Positions 11,166 to 19,754 of a DNA stretch of 40,717 nucleotides are shown here, one piece after another. The notes under the pieces were generated by a model. That model was not told the DNA's origin, did no database searches, and saw only the letters and a list, made by a program, of their open reading frames with translations. The position numbers and the translations under genes were made by a program. The stretch is from an uncultured Bacteroidota bacterium (lineage in GTDB: Bacteria; Bacteroidota; Bacteroidia; Flavobacteriales; Flavobacteriaceae): NCBI GenBank assembly GCA_902517245.1, contig CABYBK010000008.1, positions 1-40,717 on the forward strand, read 5' to 3'. How positions within the stretch are numbered: position 1 is the stretch's first letter; every line of letters starts with the position of its first letter.

Positions 11166-11834
11166 ATGGTCAGCCTAAAAAACGCGACAATTGTAAATGA
11201 AAATAATATTTTATTTTCTGATATCAATTTCAATGTAAATTCAGGTGAACTAGTATTCCTTATTGGAAAAACAGGAACTGGAAAAAGTAGTCTACTCAAA
11301 GTTCTTTATGGTGATTTACATATCAATTCAGGTCAAGGCTCAATAATGGGATTTGATTTAACTCAATTAAAAGAAAATCAAATACCAAAACTTAGAAGAA
11401 AATTAGGTATTGTTTTTCAAGACTTTAAACTTTTGCCTGACCGAACAGTTTTTGAAAATCTTTCATTTGTTCTAAAGGCTACAGGATGGAAAGAAAAAGA
11501 AAAGATCAAAAAGCGTGTATCGGAAGTGTTAGAGATGGTTAATGTAACCTCTAATGATAAAAAATATCCTTTTGAATTATCAGGAGGAGAACAACAGAGA
11601 GTTGCAATAGCAAGGGCACTTCTAAATAATCCAGAAATTATAATTGCAGATGAACCAACTGGGAATCTTGACCCAGAAACTAGCAACGAAATTATGCAGC
11701 TTTTTAGTAAACTTCATAAAGAAGGTATCAGTTTAATAATGGCAACTCACGACTACAACATTATTGTAAAGTTCCCAGGTAAAATATATCAATGTGATCA
11801 AAAGGGCTTAAATGAAGTCGTAACTAAAAAATAA
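11166..11834 (+). CDS. ftsE: FtsE-type ABC transporter ATP-binding protein
   Basis: ATPase of the FtsE/LolD group. FtsE works with the membrane protein FtsX in cell division and in controlling peptidoglycan hydrolases. Walker A is GKTGTGKS (34-41), the Q-loop is FQDFKLL (84-90), the signature is LSGGEQQRVAIARAL (138-152), Walker B is IIIADEP (158-164), and the H-loop is MATHD. The 222-residue length fits FtsE (about 220). The YGD/SGQG segment after Walker A and the LLPDRTVFENL stretch are typical of FtsE rather than LolD. No ftsX lies next to it; the TPR gene diverges upstream and typA converges one base downstream. In this phylum ftsE and ftsX are often apart. Confidence 0.82.
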   Translation: MVSLKNATIVNENNILFSDINFNVNSGELVFLIGKTGTGKSSLLKVLYGDLHINSGQGSIMGFDLTQLKENQIPKLRRKLGIVFQDFKLLPDRTVFENLSFVLKATGWKEKEKIKKRVSEVLEMVNVTSNDKKYPFELSGGEQQRVAIARALLNNPEIIIADEPTGNLDPETSNEIMQLFSKLHKEGISLIMATHDYNIIVKFPGKIYQCDQKGLNEVVTKK

Positions 11835-11835
11835 A

Positions 11836-13632
11836 TTAAGTTTTTTTACGCTTCCTTTCATTCTCATCTAATAAGGTTTTTCTGATTCTAAGCGAGTTTG
11901 GAGTGACCTCTACATACTCATCTTTTTGAATGTATTCCAAAGCTTCTTCTAAAGAGAATTTAATTGGTGGAGCAAGTTTCACCTTATCATCTGACCCGGC
12001 AGCGCGAACATTTGATAGTTTTTTTGTTTTTGTTACATTAACAACCAAATCGTCTTTTCTTGTATTCTCTCCTATAACCTGTCCAGTATAGATTGATTCA
12101 TTAGGAGAAATAAAAAATTTACCTCGCTCCTGCAGCTTATCAAGGGAATAAGGTATTGCTAAACCTTTTTCCATGGAAATCAGAGAACCGTTTACTCTAC
12201 CTGGAATTTCTCCCTTATAGAGGCTAAATTCTAAAAACCGATGGTTCATTATAGCTTCACCCGCAGTAGTTGTTAAAAGTTGATTTCTAAGACCAATAAT
12301 TCCACGAGAAGGAATTTTAAATTCACAAACCATGCGACTTCCCTTGGGATTCATAGCTATCATCTCCCCCTTTCTAAGGCTTACCATTTCAATTGCTTTT
12401 CCAGATAGATCCTCAGGCAAGTCTATTGTTAATTCCTCTAGAGGTTCCATTTTAACACCATTAATTTTTTTAATAATTACCTGAGGTTGGCCGATTTGCA
12501 ACTCATATCCTTCTCTTCTCATTGTTTCTATAAGAACAGAAAGATGAAGCACCCCACGGCCAAAGACAATAAACTTATCTGAAGTATCAGTAGTTTCAAG
12601 ACGCATTGCCAGATTTTTTTCAAGTTCTTTTTCAAGACGTTCTCTGATGTGACGGGAGGTCACAAACTTTCCCTCTTGTCCAAAAAATGGGGAATCATTA
12701 ATTGTAAAAAGCATACTCATAGTTGGCTCATCAATTGCTATTGTGGGTAATGCTTCAGGAGTTTCATAATCTGCAATAGTGTCACCAATTTCAAAGTCCT
12801 CAAGGCCAATTACGGCACATAGATCACCAGCATTGACATTTTTTACTTTTTTTCGACCTAATCCGTCAAAAAGATTTAATTCCTTAATAGTAGACTGAAT
12901 TTTGGAACCATCTCTCTTTATTAAATTTACTTTCATCGGTGAAGTCAATTTACCTCTTTGTAATCTTCCAATTGCAATTCTTCCAGTAAATGAAGAAAAG
13001 TCTAGTGAAGTAATTAACATTTGAGTATTTCCCTCATTAATTTTTGGACTAGGAACATATTCAAGAACCATATCTAAAAGAGGGGCAATGGAATCTGTCT
13101 GTATTTTCCAGTCAGTACTCATCCAATTGTTTTTTGCAGAACCATAAACTGTAGGAAAATCCAACTGCCATTCTTCAGCATCCAATTCAAACATAAGATC
13201 AAAAACTGCTTCATGTACAATTTCTGGTGTGCAATTATCCTTGTCAACTTTGTTTATAACTACTATTGGTTTTAATTTGAGATCAATTGCCTTTTTTAGA
13301 ACAAATCTTGTCTGAGGCATAGGACCTTCAAAAGCATCTACCAATAATAAAACTCCATCTGCCATATTTAAAACTCTTTCAACTTCACCACCAAAATCGG
13401 CATGACCAGGGGTGTCGATAATATTAATCTTAATGTCTTTGTAAACTACAGAGACATTTTTTGAAAGAATAGTAATTCCACGTTCTCTTTCCAAATCATT
13501 ATTATCCAAGATAAGTTCTTGGGTATTTTCATTAGATCGAAAAAGATTGCAGTGGTGTAGAATCTTATCAACAAGAGTAGTTTTTCCGTGATCAACGTGT
13601 GCAATAATCGCAATATTTTTAATAGCTCCCAT
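11836..13632 (-). CDS. typA: Translational GTPase TypA/BipA
   Basis: Ribosome-binding GTPase of the EF-G family, involved in ribosome assembly and stress or low-temperature growth. GTPase motifs are AHVDHGKTT (11-19, G1), RGITI (51-55, G2), DTPGH (73-77, G3) and NKVD (127-130, G4). The beta-barrel domain II, EF-G-like domains III and V, and the TypA-specific C-terminal domain follow (SRGIIGLRNQLLTTT, then NVRAAGSDDKVKLAPP). The 598-residue length is normal. It ends one base from the stop of convergent ftsE, with a T-rich stretch between them. Its start faces ssrA about 130 bp away, on the opposite strand. Confidence 0.96.
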   Translation of the reverse strand: MGAIKNIAIIAHVDHGKTTLVDKILHHCNLFRSNENTQELILDNNDLERERGITILSKNVSVVYKDIKINIIDTPGHADFGGEVERVLNMADGVLLLVDAFEGPMPQTRFVLKKAIDLKLKPIVVINKVDKDNCTPEIVHEAVFDLMFELDAEEWQLDFPTVYGSAKNNWMSTDWKIQTDSIAPLLDMVLEYVPSPKINEGNTQMLITSLDFSSFTGRIAIGRLQRGKLTSPMKVNLIKRDGSKIQSTIKELNLFDGLGRKKVKNVNAGDLCAVIGLEDFEIGDTIADYETPEALPTIAIDEPTMSMLFTINDSPFFGQEGKFVTSRHIRERLEKELEKNLAMRLETTDTSDKFIVFGRGVLHLSVLIETMRREGYELQIGQPQVIIKKINGVKMEPLEELTIDLPEDLSGKAIEMVSLRKGEMIAMNPKGSRMVCEFKIPSRGIIGLRNQLLTTTAGEAIMNHRFLEFSLYKGEIPGRVNGSLISMEKGLAIPYSLDKLQERGKFFISPNESIYTGQVIGENTRKDDLVVNVTKTKKLSNVRAAGSDDKVKLAPPIKFSLEEALEYIQKDEYVEVTPNSLRIRKTLLDENERKRKKT

Positions 13633-13649
13633 CGTAATTTTAAACGCTG

Positions 13650-13657
13650 CAAATATA
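13650..13657 (-). promoter_or_regulatory. Candidate -7 element for typA
   Basis: TATATTTG on the minus strand, an exact TAnnTTTG match 18 bases upstream of the typA ATG. I cannot find a well-spaced TTG upstream, so the call is tentative. Confidence 0.35.
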
Positions 13658-13728
13658 GAGGTATATCTTTGACTTTAACTTGATAAAATTCAAATAAAAA
13701 ACTAAAGATTTTTTTGGCTTAATATTTG

Positions 13729-13736
13729 TAAATTTG
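13729..13736 (+). promoter_or_regulatory. Candidate -7 element for ssrA (tmRNA)
   Basis: TAAATTTG matches TAnnTTTG and lies 28 bases before the mature tmRNA 5' end, leaving a short leader for RNase P to remove. An upstream TTTG is present but closer (12 bases) than the usual spacing. Confidence 0.35.
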
Positions 13737-13763
13737 TCTTATCTAATGTTCTTTGAAACTCAT

Positions 13764-14159
13764 GGGGTCGACTGGTTTTGACAGCAGGACGCATGAAAAA
13801 GTAAGCAAGTCGAGCGCTGAATTACAGCTCGTAAATCTCATTTTTCACATTTTTAAATGGCGAGAATAACTACGCTCTAGCTGCATAATTAACCGAATTA
13901 TAGTAAGTTAATGCCAAGTCCTGGCAAGGCCAGGAAGCTGGATGTCTCTAAATAGCCCTTGTTGACGGCGATTTAAATAGAGGCACCATAAAAGTCAACA
14001 TCGAAATACTCAGGCATCGTGGGTGTTTTTCAATAAAGATGCTAAGGTTTGTATGGGCAGTTTTCGGTCAGTTCAAGCTCTAAAATCAAACGAAATCTAA
14101 ACTTGTAGAAAGCTCTTTTATCGCTTGTTTGGACGCGGGTTCGAATCCCGCCGACTCCA
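13764..14159 (+). ncRNA. ssrA: Transfer-messenger RNA (tmRNA)
   Basis: tmRNA rescues stalled ribosomes and tags the incomplete protein for proteolysis, with SmpB. The 5' GGGGTCG pairs with 3' CGACTCC to close the tRNA-like acceptor stem (one G-U pair). The T-arm is visible as CGGGTTCGAATCCCG. The start GGGGTCGACTGGTTTTGACAG is the standard tmRNA 5' signature. The resume reading frame at 13859-13888 encodes GENNYALAA followed by TAA, the tag type found in Flavobacteriia. The 3' CCA is not encoded: after the discriminator A the DNA reads CTA, so CCA must be added by nucleotidyltransferase. Several ORF-track entries over this region are shadows of this RNA. Confidence 0.97.
13859..13888 (+). other. 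tmRNA tag-peptide reading frame (GENNYALAA-stop)
   Basis: GGC GAG AAT AAC TAC GCT CTA GCT GCA TAA within ssrA. Translation resumes here after trans-translation. The hydrophobic ALAA end is the degron recognised by ClpXP-type proteases. The frame is assigned from its agreement with tags of related bacteria, not from an experiment. Confidence 0.93.
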
Positions 14160-14165
14160 CTATTT

Positions 14166-14203
14166 AGCCCTGAAATCACGGAGTTTTCGGGGCTTATTTT
14201 TTT
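14166..14203 (+). terminator. Rho-independent terminator of ssrA
   Basis: AGCCCTGAAA pairs with TTTCGGGGCT (10 base pairs including one G-U) around a 9-base loop, followed at once by the T-rich run TATTTTTTT. It begins seven bases after the mature tmRNA end, exactly where an ssrA terminator belongs. Confidence 0.88.
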
Positions 14204-14278
14204 ATTTGCCAGTAGAGTTTTCTTTTCTTCATCTGACACCATCAATTTCTTATCATAAATTTAGGTGGTTTTATCAGA

Positions 14279-15667
14279 TTAGTTCAATGGTTGTTCTAAT
14301 TGATATTGCTCGTCATACAAACCCAATTGATTTCGTTTCCATTTTGCACCTTCCAAGAATAGAATATGAGGAGTAGAAACATCCCAATCCCCTAATTCTT
14401 TTAGCATTGATTTTACCAAATCCATATTTTCAAAAGCAATATTGTTTTGCTCTGAAGGGTCATTATCTAAATTGAATAATAATGGTATTCTGTCAGGTAA
14501 GCGAATCAACTTCCAATTTCCCTTCCTTATACCTGCACTAATAGTAAAACGCCACATCATTGTTTGATGTGGGACTCCTTGAGTTTCATTCGTGATATAA
14601 GGAAAAATATTCACCCCGTCCAGTTTATCTTTCTTGGTGATTTTTCCTCCTGCCAATTCAACAAAAGTTGGCACTAAATCTAAAGATGTGATGGGATTCT
14701 TATAAATACCTTTCTTTAATTTTTCAGGATAAGAGATAACAAATGGGATGCGAATCCCACCCTCTAACAAAATTCCTTTACTACCATTAAAGGGAGCATT
14801 GATAGAGCCATTATTTTTGGTTGGCCCACCGTTGTCACTAAAGAAAACTACAATAGTTTTTTCATAGATCCCTTGTTTTTTTAATTCCTTTACCATTCTG
14901 CCTACATTTACATCCAAACGATGAATCATTGCCGCATAAGTCCTTCTCTTTTTATCCTTTATATGGCTATACATCCTCAAATCCTGATCAATGGCTTGCA
15001 TAGGGGTATGTGGTGCATTGAAAGAAGCATATAAAAAGAAAGCTTCGTCTTTATGCCTTTTTATAAAGTCTACACACTCATCCCCTTTGTCGTCTGTTAA
15101 ATATGTTATGGCTTGAGGTTTTTTATAATTTGAGATAATAGATCTGTCATATTTTGCTCCATTATATTCTGATGGAAAATAGTTATGTCCACCTCCTAGG
15201 TAACCCCAAAACTCGTCAAATCCTCTATTAGTAGGATAAAATTGTTCTTTTTCTCCCAAATGCCATTTACCAACTATACCATTTACATAACCTAAGTCAG
15301 AAAGTCTATCAGCAATTGTTTTTTCAGAAACTGGGAGTCCTGAATATTGAGGATTAAATTGAGGGAGTGGAACACTTAGATTGTTGTCATAACCAAAATT
15401 CACTTGATTTCTCCCTGTAATTAAGCCTGCCCTAGAAGGGGCACATACTGGAGCAGAAACATAAGCTTCTGTGAATATTACACCAGAATTTGCCAAAGCG
15501 TCAATATGTGGTGTTTTAATTTGTTTACTTCCGGTAAACCCTAGGTCTCCATATCCTAAATCATCTGCTAAAATAATTATGAAATTTGGTTTTTTCTCTG
15601 CATTTTGTTGGGCTTCAACACATCCACTTAATACAATTAAAACTGATAAAACTATTCTAATTTTCAT
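14279..15667 (-). CDS. Type I sulfatase (CxPSR), lipoprotein
   Basis: Arylsulfatase-superfamily enzyme that hydrolyses sulfate esters, most likely on a sulfated glycan. VLSGC gives a lipobox with Cys16, so it is exported and anchored. Metal-binding ILADDLGYGD (Asp35, Asp36) and the formylglycine motif CAPSR (Cys75, LITGR following) are intact. FFSDNGGP supplies the later metal-binding Asp/Asn. The 462-residue length matches GalNAc-6-sulfatase/arylsulfatase-A-like members (SulfAtlas family S1). Cys75 requires a formylglycine-generating enzyme, not in this window. It is the last gene of a minus-strand run and starts 89 bp from the upstream nitroreductase stop. The exact sulfated substrate cannot be told. 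Confidence 0.92.
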   Translation of the reverse strand: MKIRIVLSVLIVLSGCVEAQQNAEKKPNFIIILADDLGYGDLGFTGSKQIKTPHIDALANSGVIFTEAYVSAPVCAPSRAGLITGRNQVNFGYDNNLSVPLPQFNPQYSGLPVSEKTIADRLSDLGYVNGIVGKWHLGEKEQFYPTNRGFDEFWGYLGGGHNYFPSEYNGAKYDRSIISNYKKPQAITYLTDDKGDECVDFIKRHKDEAFFLYASFNAPHTPMQAIDQDLRMYSHIKDKKRRTYAAMIHRLDVNVGRMVKELKKQGIYEKTIVVFFSDNGGPTKNNGSINAPFNGSKGILLEGGIRIPFVISYPEKLKKGIYKNPITSLDLVPTFVELAGGKITKKDKLDGVNIFPYITNETQGVPHQTMMWRFTISAGIRKGNWKLIRLPDRIPLLFNLDNDPSEQNNIAFENMDLVKSMLKELGDWDVSTPHILFLEGAKWKRNQLGLYDEQYQLEQPLN

Positions 15668-15720
15668 ATTTTTAATTTATTAGCTAAAAGTTATTGAAAC
15701 TTTTATGGGACTTGTCTCCA

Positions 15721-15728
15721 CAAAGATA
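15721..15728 (-). promoter_or_regulatory. Candidate -7 element for the sulfatase gene
   Basis: TATCTTTG on the minus strand, an exact TAnnTTTG match 54 bases upstream of the sulfatase ATG, suggesting the sulfatase can be transcribed separately from the upstream nitroreductase. No convincing -33 element was found. Confidence 0.3.
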
Positions 15729-15756
15729 ATTCAACAATAGAAGATTTTATTTTCAT

Positions 15757-16314
15757 CTAATCTAACCAGATGACTTTATCTTTTATTGGTCCAGGGGTTC
15801 TAGTATTAATTTCCTTATCATAATTACCCATATAAAATAAACCAAGACATTTTTCTCCTTTATTTAGAGCTGTAAATTCATCGATAGAATCAATTATTTT
15901 TGGGGAACTCCAATAAGAACCAATATTAAGTTTTGTACACATTAACCACATATTTTGAACTGACATAGAAACTGATGCAATTTCCTCCCATTCTGGAATT
16001 GACTCCAATGGATCTCGCTGCATACATATTAGAATTACTACTGAAGATTTTTTTGTTTTTTCTATAATACGATCATATCTAAACTTTGAGAATTTTGGGC
16101 TATTGTCTTTGTATTTTTTAGCCAAAAAATCTCCAAGACTATTTTTTGATTTCCCTTTTAAGACTCTAAACCGCCAAGGTTCTGTTTTTTTGTGAGTTGG
16201 AGCCCAATTTGCAGCTTCGAGAATTAAGTTGATCTGTTCATCTCTCAGGGGTATGTCGTTATATTGATTTGGCATTATAGAACGACGAGATTTAATTGTA
16301 TTAATTATTTCCAT
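15757..16314 (-). CDS. Nitroreductase family protein (YdjA-like)
   Basis: FMN-dependent oxidoreductase of the nitroreductase superfamily, cytoplasmic. At 185 residues it has the minimal fold, like E. coli YdjA (about 183). Visible features are the N-terminal RRS FMN-phosphate motif (residues 10-12), the APTHKKTEPWRF segment (37-48) typical of YdjA-type proteins, and the GLFYMGNYD stretch near the end. Physiological substrates of this subgroup are poorly known. It has 89-bp gaps on both sides, so operon membership with the sulfatase or the small membrane protein is unclear. Confidence 0.85.
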   Translation of the reverse strand: MEIINTIKSRRSIMPNQYNDIPLRDEQINLILEAANWAPTHKKTEPWRFRVLKGKSKNSLGDFLAKKYKDNSPKFSKFRYDRIIEKTKKSSVVILICMQRDPLESIPEWEEIASVSMSVQNMWLMCTKLNIGSYWSSPKIIDSIDEFTALNKGEKCLGLFYMGNYDKEINTRTPGPIKDKVIWLD

Positions 16315-16403
16315 TTAAATAGATTCTTTTATTATAAAGCTTACATAATCACTTAAAATAATTTTACAATATTAAAATGGCCGTAAACTCTATCAAATTA
16401 AGT

Positions 16404-16754
16404 TTAAGCTTTAGATTTTCTCGCTGAAATAAAACTTTGAATAAATGTAACCATTGCCCACAAAGAGGTTAAAATCATTGCAGAAACTCTAATAATTCCA
16501 GCTATATTCCCTCTGTCTAAAGTTCCTAAAAAAGGCTTCACCAAACCAATAATTATTAATAACGTCAAAAGAACTGCGACATGAGCTGCAATTTTATTTT
16601 CTTTTTTAACACCATTATTGATTAAAAGTAGAATAACACCTACAATTACCGGTATTAAGGCAGTGATAGGTCTAGAATCAGACTCAAAATAACCCCATAA
16701 ACCCATGGATACTAAAACTAAAGAGTTTATTAAACTTACTGTATTTGCTTTCAT
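16404..16754 (-). CDS. Small four-helix membrane protein, function unknown
   Basis: 116 residues with four predicted membrane helices (about 5-23, 30-47, 55-72 and 84-108). A short charged loop, NNGVKKENK, falls between helices 2 and 3, and the tail SARKSKA is basic. I do not recognise a characterised family, although short proteins of this shape are widespread in Flavobacteriia. The start MKANTVSL is the only reasonable one. It lies 80 bp downstream of the DASS transporter gene, same strand. Confidence 0.7.
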   Translation of the reverse strand: MKANTVSLINSLVLVSMGLWGYFESDSRPITALIPVIVGVILLLINNGVKKENKIAAHVAVLLTLLIIIGLVKPFLGTLDRGNIAGIIRVSAMILTSLWAMVTFIQSFISARKSKA

Positions 16755-16834
16755 TTTTTAATTTTTTGTAAATATAAAGCACCTTCATAAAATAAATGTA
16801 TTTGCATGAAGTATTTTTGAAATTAACAACTTCG

Positions 16835-18295
16835 TTAAAATGGATTATTAAATGCATCAAAATTCCAAACAATTGGAAGAACAAAATATACCATTAGGAA
16901 AATGATTATAATTGATATGATATTCATCAAAATACCTACCCTTACCATATCTGATATTTTTAAATAATTAGATCCAAAAACCACGGCATTTGGAGGAGTT
17001 GCCACTGGGAGCATAAAAGCACAAGACGCAGCTAATGTAGCACCTACCATAAGTATGTAAGGATGAACCCCAAGTATTAAAGCTGTAGGTGCTAAAATTG
17101 GAAGTAGCATTGCAGTTGTTGCTATATTAGAAGTAATTTCTGTTAAAAAATTTACTGCAGCAATAACTACCATTAAAATAATAAATAATGAAAAATTATT
17201 TAGTTGACTTAGGTTTTCAGCGATCCATATTGCTAATCCACTGGACTTAAAACCTGAAGCAATAGCCAAACCACCTCCAAAAAGCAATAATATTCCCCAT
17301 GGTAATTTAACGGCATCATTCCAATGCATTATTTTTTGGTCCTTATATTTTTTTCCTGTACTAATTAAAAATAATGAAATTCCAGATAGCAATGCAATGA
17401 TCGAATCGTCTAATCTAGGTAAAAATAGATTTAAAAAAAATGTTCTTGAAATCCAGGCAGTTCCGGTAAATAAAAAAATAAACAAAACAACTTTTTCTTC
17501 ATAACTCATTTTACCTAGTTCAGCCAATTGTCTTTTGATTTCTACTTTTCCTTGATCAAAATTATTTTGGGGAAAATTGAAAGCTACTCGAGTTAAATAA
17601 AACCAAGAGATAGTCAACAGTATTATAGAAATTGGGAGACCTAAAGCAATCCATTTTAAAAAACTTATCTCTATGTTATACAATTCTTGAACGATTCCCG
17701 CAAATACTAAATTTGGAGGAGTACCTATCAAGGTCGATATTCCTCCAATGGAAGCACTAAATGCTATTGACAACATTAATGCTTTTCCGAAAATAAGATT
17801 CTCATCATCAGTTGTGCTTTTCAGGTCTTTCATCTGTTTAATTATTGCTATTCCAATTGGAAGCATCATAACAGCCGTAGCAGTATTAGATATCCACATC
17901 GATAAAAAGGCTGTAGCAATCATAAAGCCTAAAATAATTTTTTTTAAATCCGTCCCAATTAATTTAATTATGTTAAGTGCAATTCTTTTATGTAAATTCC
18001 ATTTTTCGATTGCTAGGGCTAGAATAAATCCACCCAAATAGAGAAAAACATAAGGATGTCCAAAAGAAGAAGATGTTTGGGTAAGTGGCAAGGCACCTGA
18101 TAATGGAAAAAGAATAATTGGTAATAGAGATGTTGCAGCTATAGGAATTGTCTCGGTTATCCACCAGACCGATATCCACAATGTAGATGCTAAAACTGCA
18201 TTTGCTTCATCTGTTAGTCCATCAGAGGAAAAAAAAAGCCTAGTTAATATGAATAATAATGGTCCTATAAAAAGACCTATTTTTTTAAAATTCAT
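16835..18295 (-). CDS. SLC13/DASS family anion:sodium symporter
   Basis: Inner-membrane secondary transporter of the divalent anion:Na+ symporter family, which moves dicarboxylates, citrate or sulfate. At 486 residues with about a dozen hydrophobic helices it is full length. The two signature Ser-Asn-Thr-type motifs that bind Na+ and substrate are SNTAT (136-140) and SNIAT (389-393). IGTPPNLVF (190-198) and ATPPNAVVF near the end are also characteristic. Substrate cannot be assigned. It starts 19 bp after the Gfo/Idh/MocA gene and almost certainly shares its transcript, hinting that it imports an acidic product of that exported enzyme. Sulfate from the nearby sulfatase is another possibility. 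Confidence 0.9.
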   Translation of the reverse strand: MNFKKIGLFIGPLLFILTRLFFSSDGLTDEANAVLASTLWISVWWITETIPIAATSLLPIILFPLSGALPLTQTSSSFGHPYVFLYLGGFILALAIEKWNLHKRIALNIIKLIGTDLKKIILGFMIATAFLSMWISNTATAVMMLPIGIAIIKQMKDLKSTTDDENLIFGKALMLSIAFSASIGGISTLIGTPPNLVFAGIVQELYNIEISFLKWIALGLPISIILLTISWFYLTRVAFNFPQNNFDQGKVEIKRQLAELGKMSYEEKVVLFIFLFTGTAWISRTFFLNLFLPRLDDSIIALLSGISLFLISTGKKYKDQKIMHWNDAVKLPWGILLLFGGGLAIASGFKSSGLAIWIAENLSQLNNFSLFIILMVVIAAVNFLTEITSNIATTAMLLPILAPTALILGVHPYILMVGATLAASCAFMLPVATPPNAVVFGSNYLKISDMVRVGILMNIISIIIIFLMVYFVLPIVWNFDAFNNPF

Positions 18296-18314
18296 TTTTT
18301 CTATTTCTCATATT

Positions 18315-19586
18315 TTAAATTAATTCATACGGTTTTCTGTAACGCTTACTTTTCCTTTGATTTGCTTCAAAATCGTTAATAAATTCTTCTTTTACAGGAT
18401 CCCAATTTAAGGGCCTTCTATACTCATAAGCTAAATTTGCAATATGACATAAAGTCGCTGTTCTATGGCCAACTTCGGCATCACAAATTGGCTTTGAGCC
18501 ACTTTTAGCAGAAGTTATCCAATCATTTTCATGACTTTTAGAAACATAGAGCTTAACATCTGCAGCTTTCAATTTAATATTCAATAATTCTTTTGGATTA
18601 GATTCGAAAAAGCCTCTACTAATATCAAGTGTTCCGTTTGATCCAAAAAAACGAACTCCATATCCACGGCCAAAATTTTTATGTTCAACTTCAATGCCAT
18701 TATCATAATACATCTTAAGCCCCCTGGATGCAGTAGGCTCAATGGGTGCCTCATATTTAACAGGTCCAGAGTTATCCATTCCTAATGCCCATTGAACTAT
18801 ATCAAACATGTGTGCTCCCCAATCAGAAAGTATTCCTCCTCCAAACTCTCTATACCACCTCCAGTTTGGAAACCAGTCCTTCTCAACAATAAGATCATGA
18901 TAAGAACGGGCAGGCGCTGGTCCCAACCACCTATCCCAATCTAAATAATCTGGAGTTTCTTGGAACGGAAGATTACATGCAGCTGAGGGATTACCAACTT
19001 CAACCCAAACTTTTTCAATTTTCCCAAGATAACCGTTCCGCACCAACTCGCATGCTCTTCTAAAATCTCTTCTTGAGCGCTGCATACTTCCGGTTTGTAA
19101 AATACGTTTGTATTTTCGTGCAGTTCTTTCCATGATCCTTCCTTCATTTATGCTATGGGATAATGGTTTTTCACAATAAACATGTTTTCCAGCTTTCATT
19201 GCATTAATAGAAGGAATGGCATGCCAATGGTCAGGTGTACTAACAACAACTCCGTCAATGTTTGAGTTTTCAATTAGTTTGTCAAAGTCCTCATATACTA
19301 AAGCAGCTCCCTTTATTTCATACTTCTTGTACTCATTGGCCATTAATTCACGAAATCTATTTAACCTTTTTTGATGAATATCACAACCAGCTATAACTCT
19401 AGATTCAGGAATTTTTGACATACGCTCAATAAGGCCACCGCTTTGAGCCCCTAATCCAATAACACCAATATTAAATCTATCGCTTGGTGGAGTAAAACCT
19501 TTACCCATTACATGCCTAGGAATAATTGTTATTCCTAAAAATGCTGAACTTGTTTTTTTTAAAAATTGTCTTCTATTATTAATCAT
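18315..19586 (-). CDS. Tat-exported Gfo/Idh/MocA family oxidoreductase
   Basis: NAD(P)-dependent sugar or cyclitol oxidoreductase predicted to be exported folded by the Tat system: NNRRQFLKK at residues 3-11 is a good twin-arginine motif. The Rossmann motif GLGAQSG is at 44-50, TPDHWH at 118-123, the active-site EKP at 139-141 and a catalytic-type DWGAHMFD near 270. The 423-residue length is normal for this exported subgroup (glucose-fructose oxidoreductase-like). LDWDRWLGPAP is typical of the Bacteroidota/Planctomycetes clade. The substrate is unknown. It leads a two-gene unit with the DASS transporter and is divergent from the GH3 gene. Confidence 0.88.
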   Translation of the reverse strand: MINNRRQFLKKTSSAFLGITIIPRHVMGKGFTPPSDRFNIGVIGLGAQSGGLIERMSKIPESRVIAGCDIHQKRLNRFRELMANEYKKYEIKGAALVYEDFDKLIENSNIDGVVVSTPDHWHAIPSINAMKAGKHVYCEKPLSHSINEGRIMERTARKYKRILQTGSMQRSRRDFRRACELVRNGYLGKIEKVWVEVGNPSAACNLPFQETPDYLDWDRWLGPAPARSYHDLIVEKDWFPNWRWYREFGGGILSDWGAHMFDIVQWALGMDNSGPVKYEAPIEPTASRGLKMYYDNGIEVEHKNFGRGYGVRFFGSNGTLDISRGFFESNPKELLNIKLKAADVKLYVSKSHENDWITSAKSGSKPICDAEVGHRTATLCHIANLAYEYRRPLNWDPVKEEFINDFEANQRKSKRYRKPYELI

Positions 19587-19705
19587 ATTATAAATATTAA
19601 CCTTCCATTGAACTAATTCAAATTACAAATAATTATTCTATATTTTTTAAAGAACATTCAATTCTATATAATATTTAGATTTACTATAAGTGAAATCAAA
19701 ATCCT

Positions 19706-19713
19706 TATATTTG
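19706..19713 (+). promoter_or_regulatory. Candidate -7 element for the GH3 gene
   Basis: TATATTTG, an exact TAnnTTTG match, 41 bases upstream of the GH3 ATG. It overlaps the left arm of the inverted repeat at 19708-19727. No clear -33 TTG is present, which would fit a promoter needing an activator. Confidence 0.45.
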
Positions 19714-19727
19714 GAAACTTCCAAATA
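19708..19727. promoter_or_regulatory. Perfect inverted repeat overlapping the GH3 promoter (candidate operator)
   Basis: TATTTGGAA-AC-TTCCAAATA: 9-bp perfect arms with a 2-bp spacer, covering the last six bases of the -7 box and the likely transcription start. Position and symmetry are those of a dimeric repressor site (LacI- or GntR-type size). No regulator gene is in this window, so the binding protein is unknown. Confidence 0.55.
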
Positions 19728-19754
19728 ATTCAAAAACATAAACAAAATCTAATA

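Noticed and set aside
14042-14376. Two ORFs (67 aa minus, 83 aa plus) over the tmRNA 3' half
   Set aside because: They coincide with the ssrA tRNA-like domain and terminator, whose structure explains the sequence.
16315-16403. Possible terminator hairpin ATTTTA...TAAAAT after the small membrane-protein gene
   Set aside because: The stem is six A-T pairs only, too weak to call in such AT-rich DNA.
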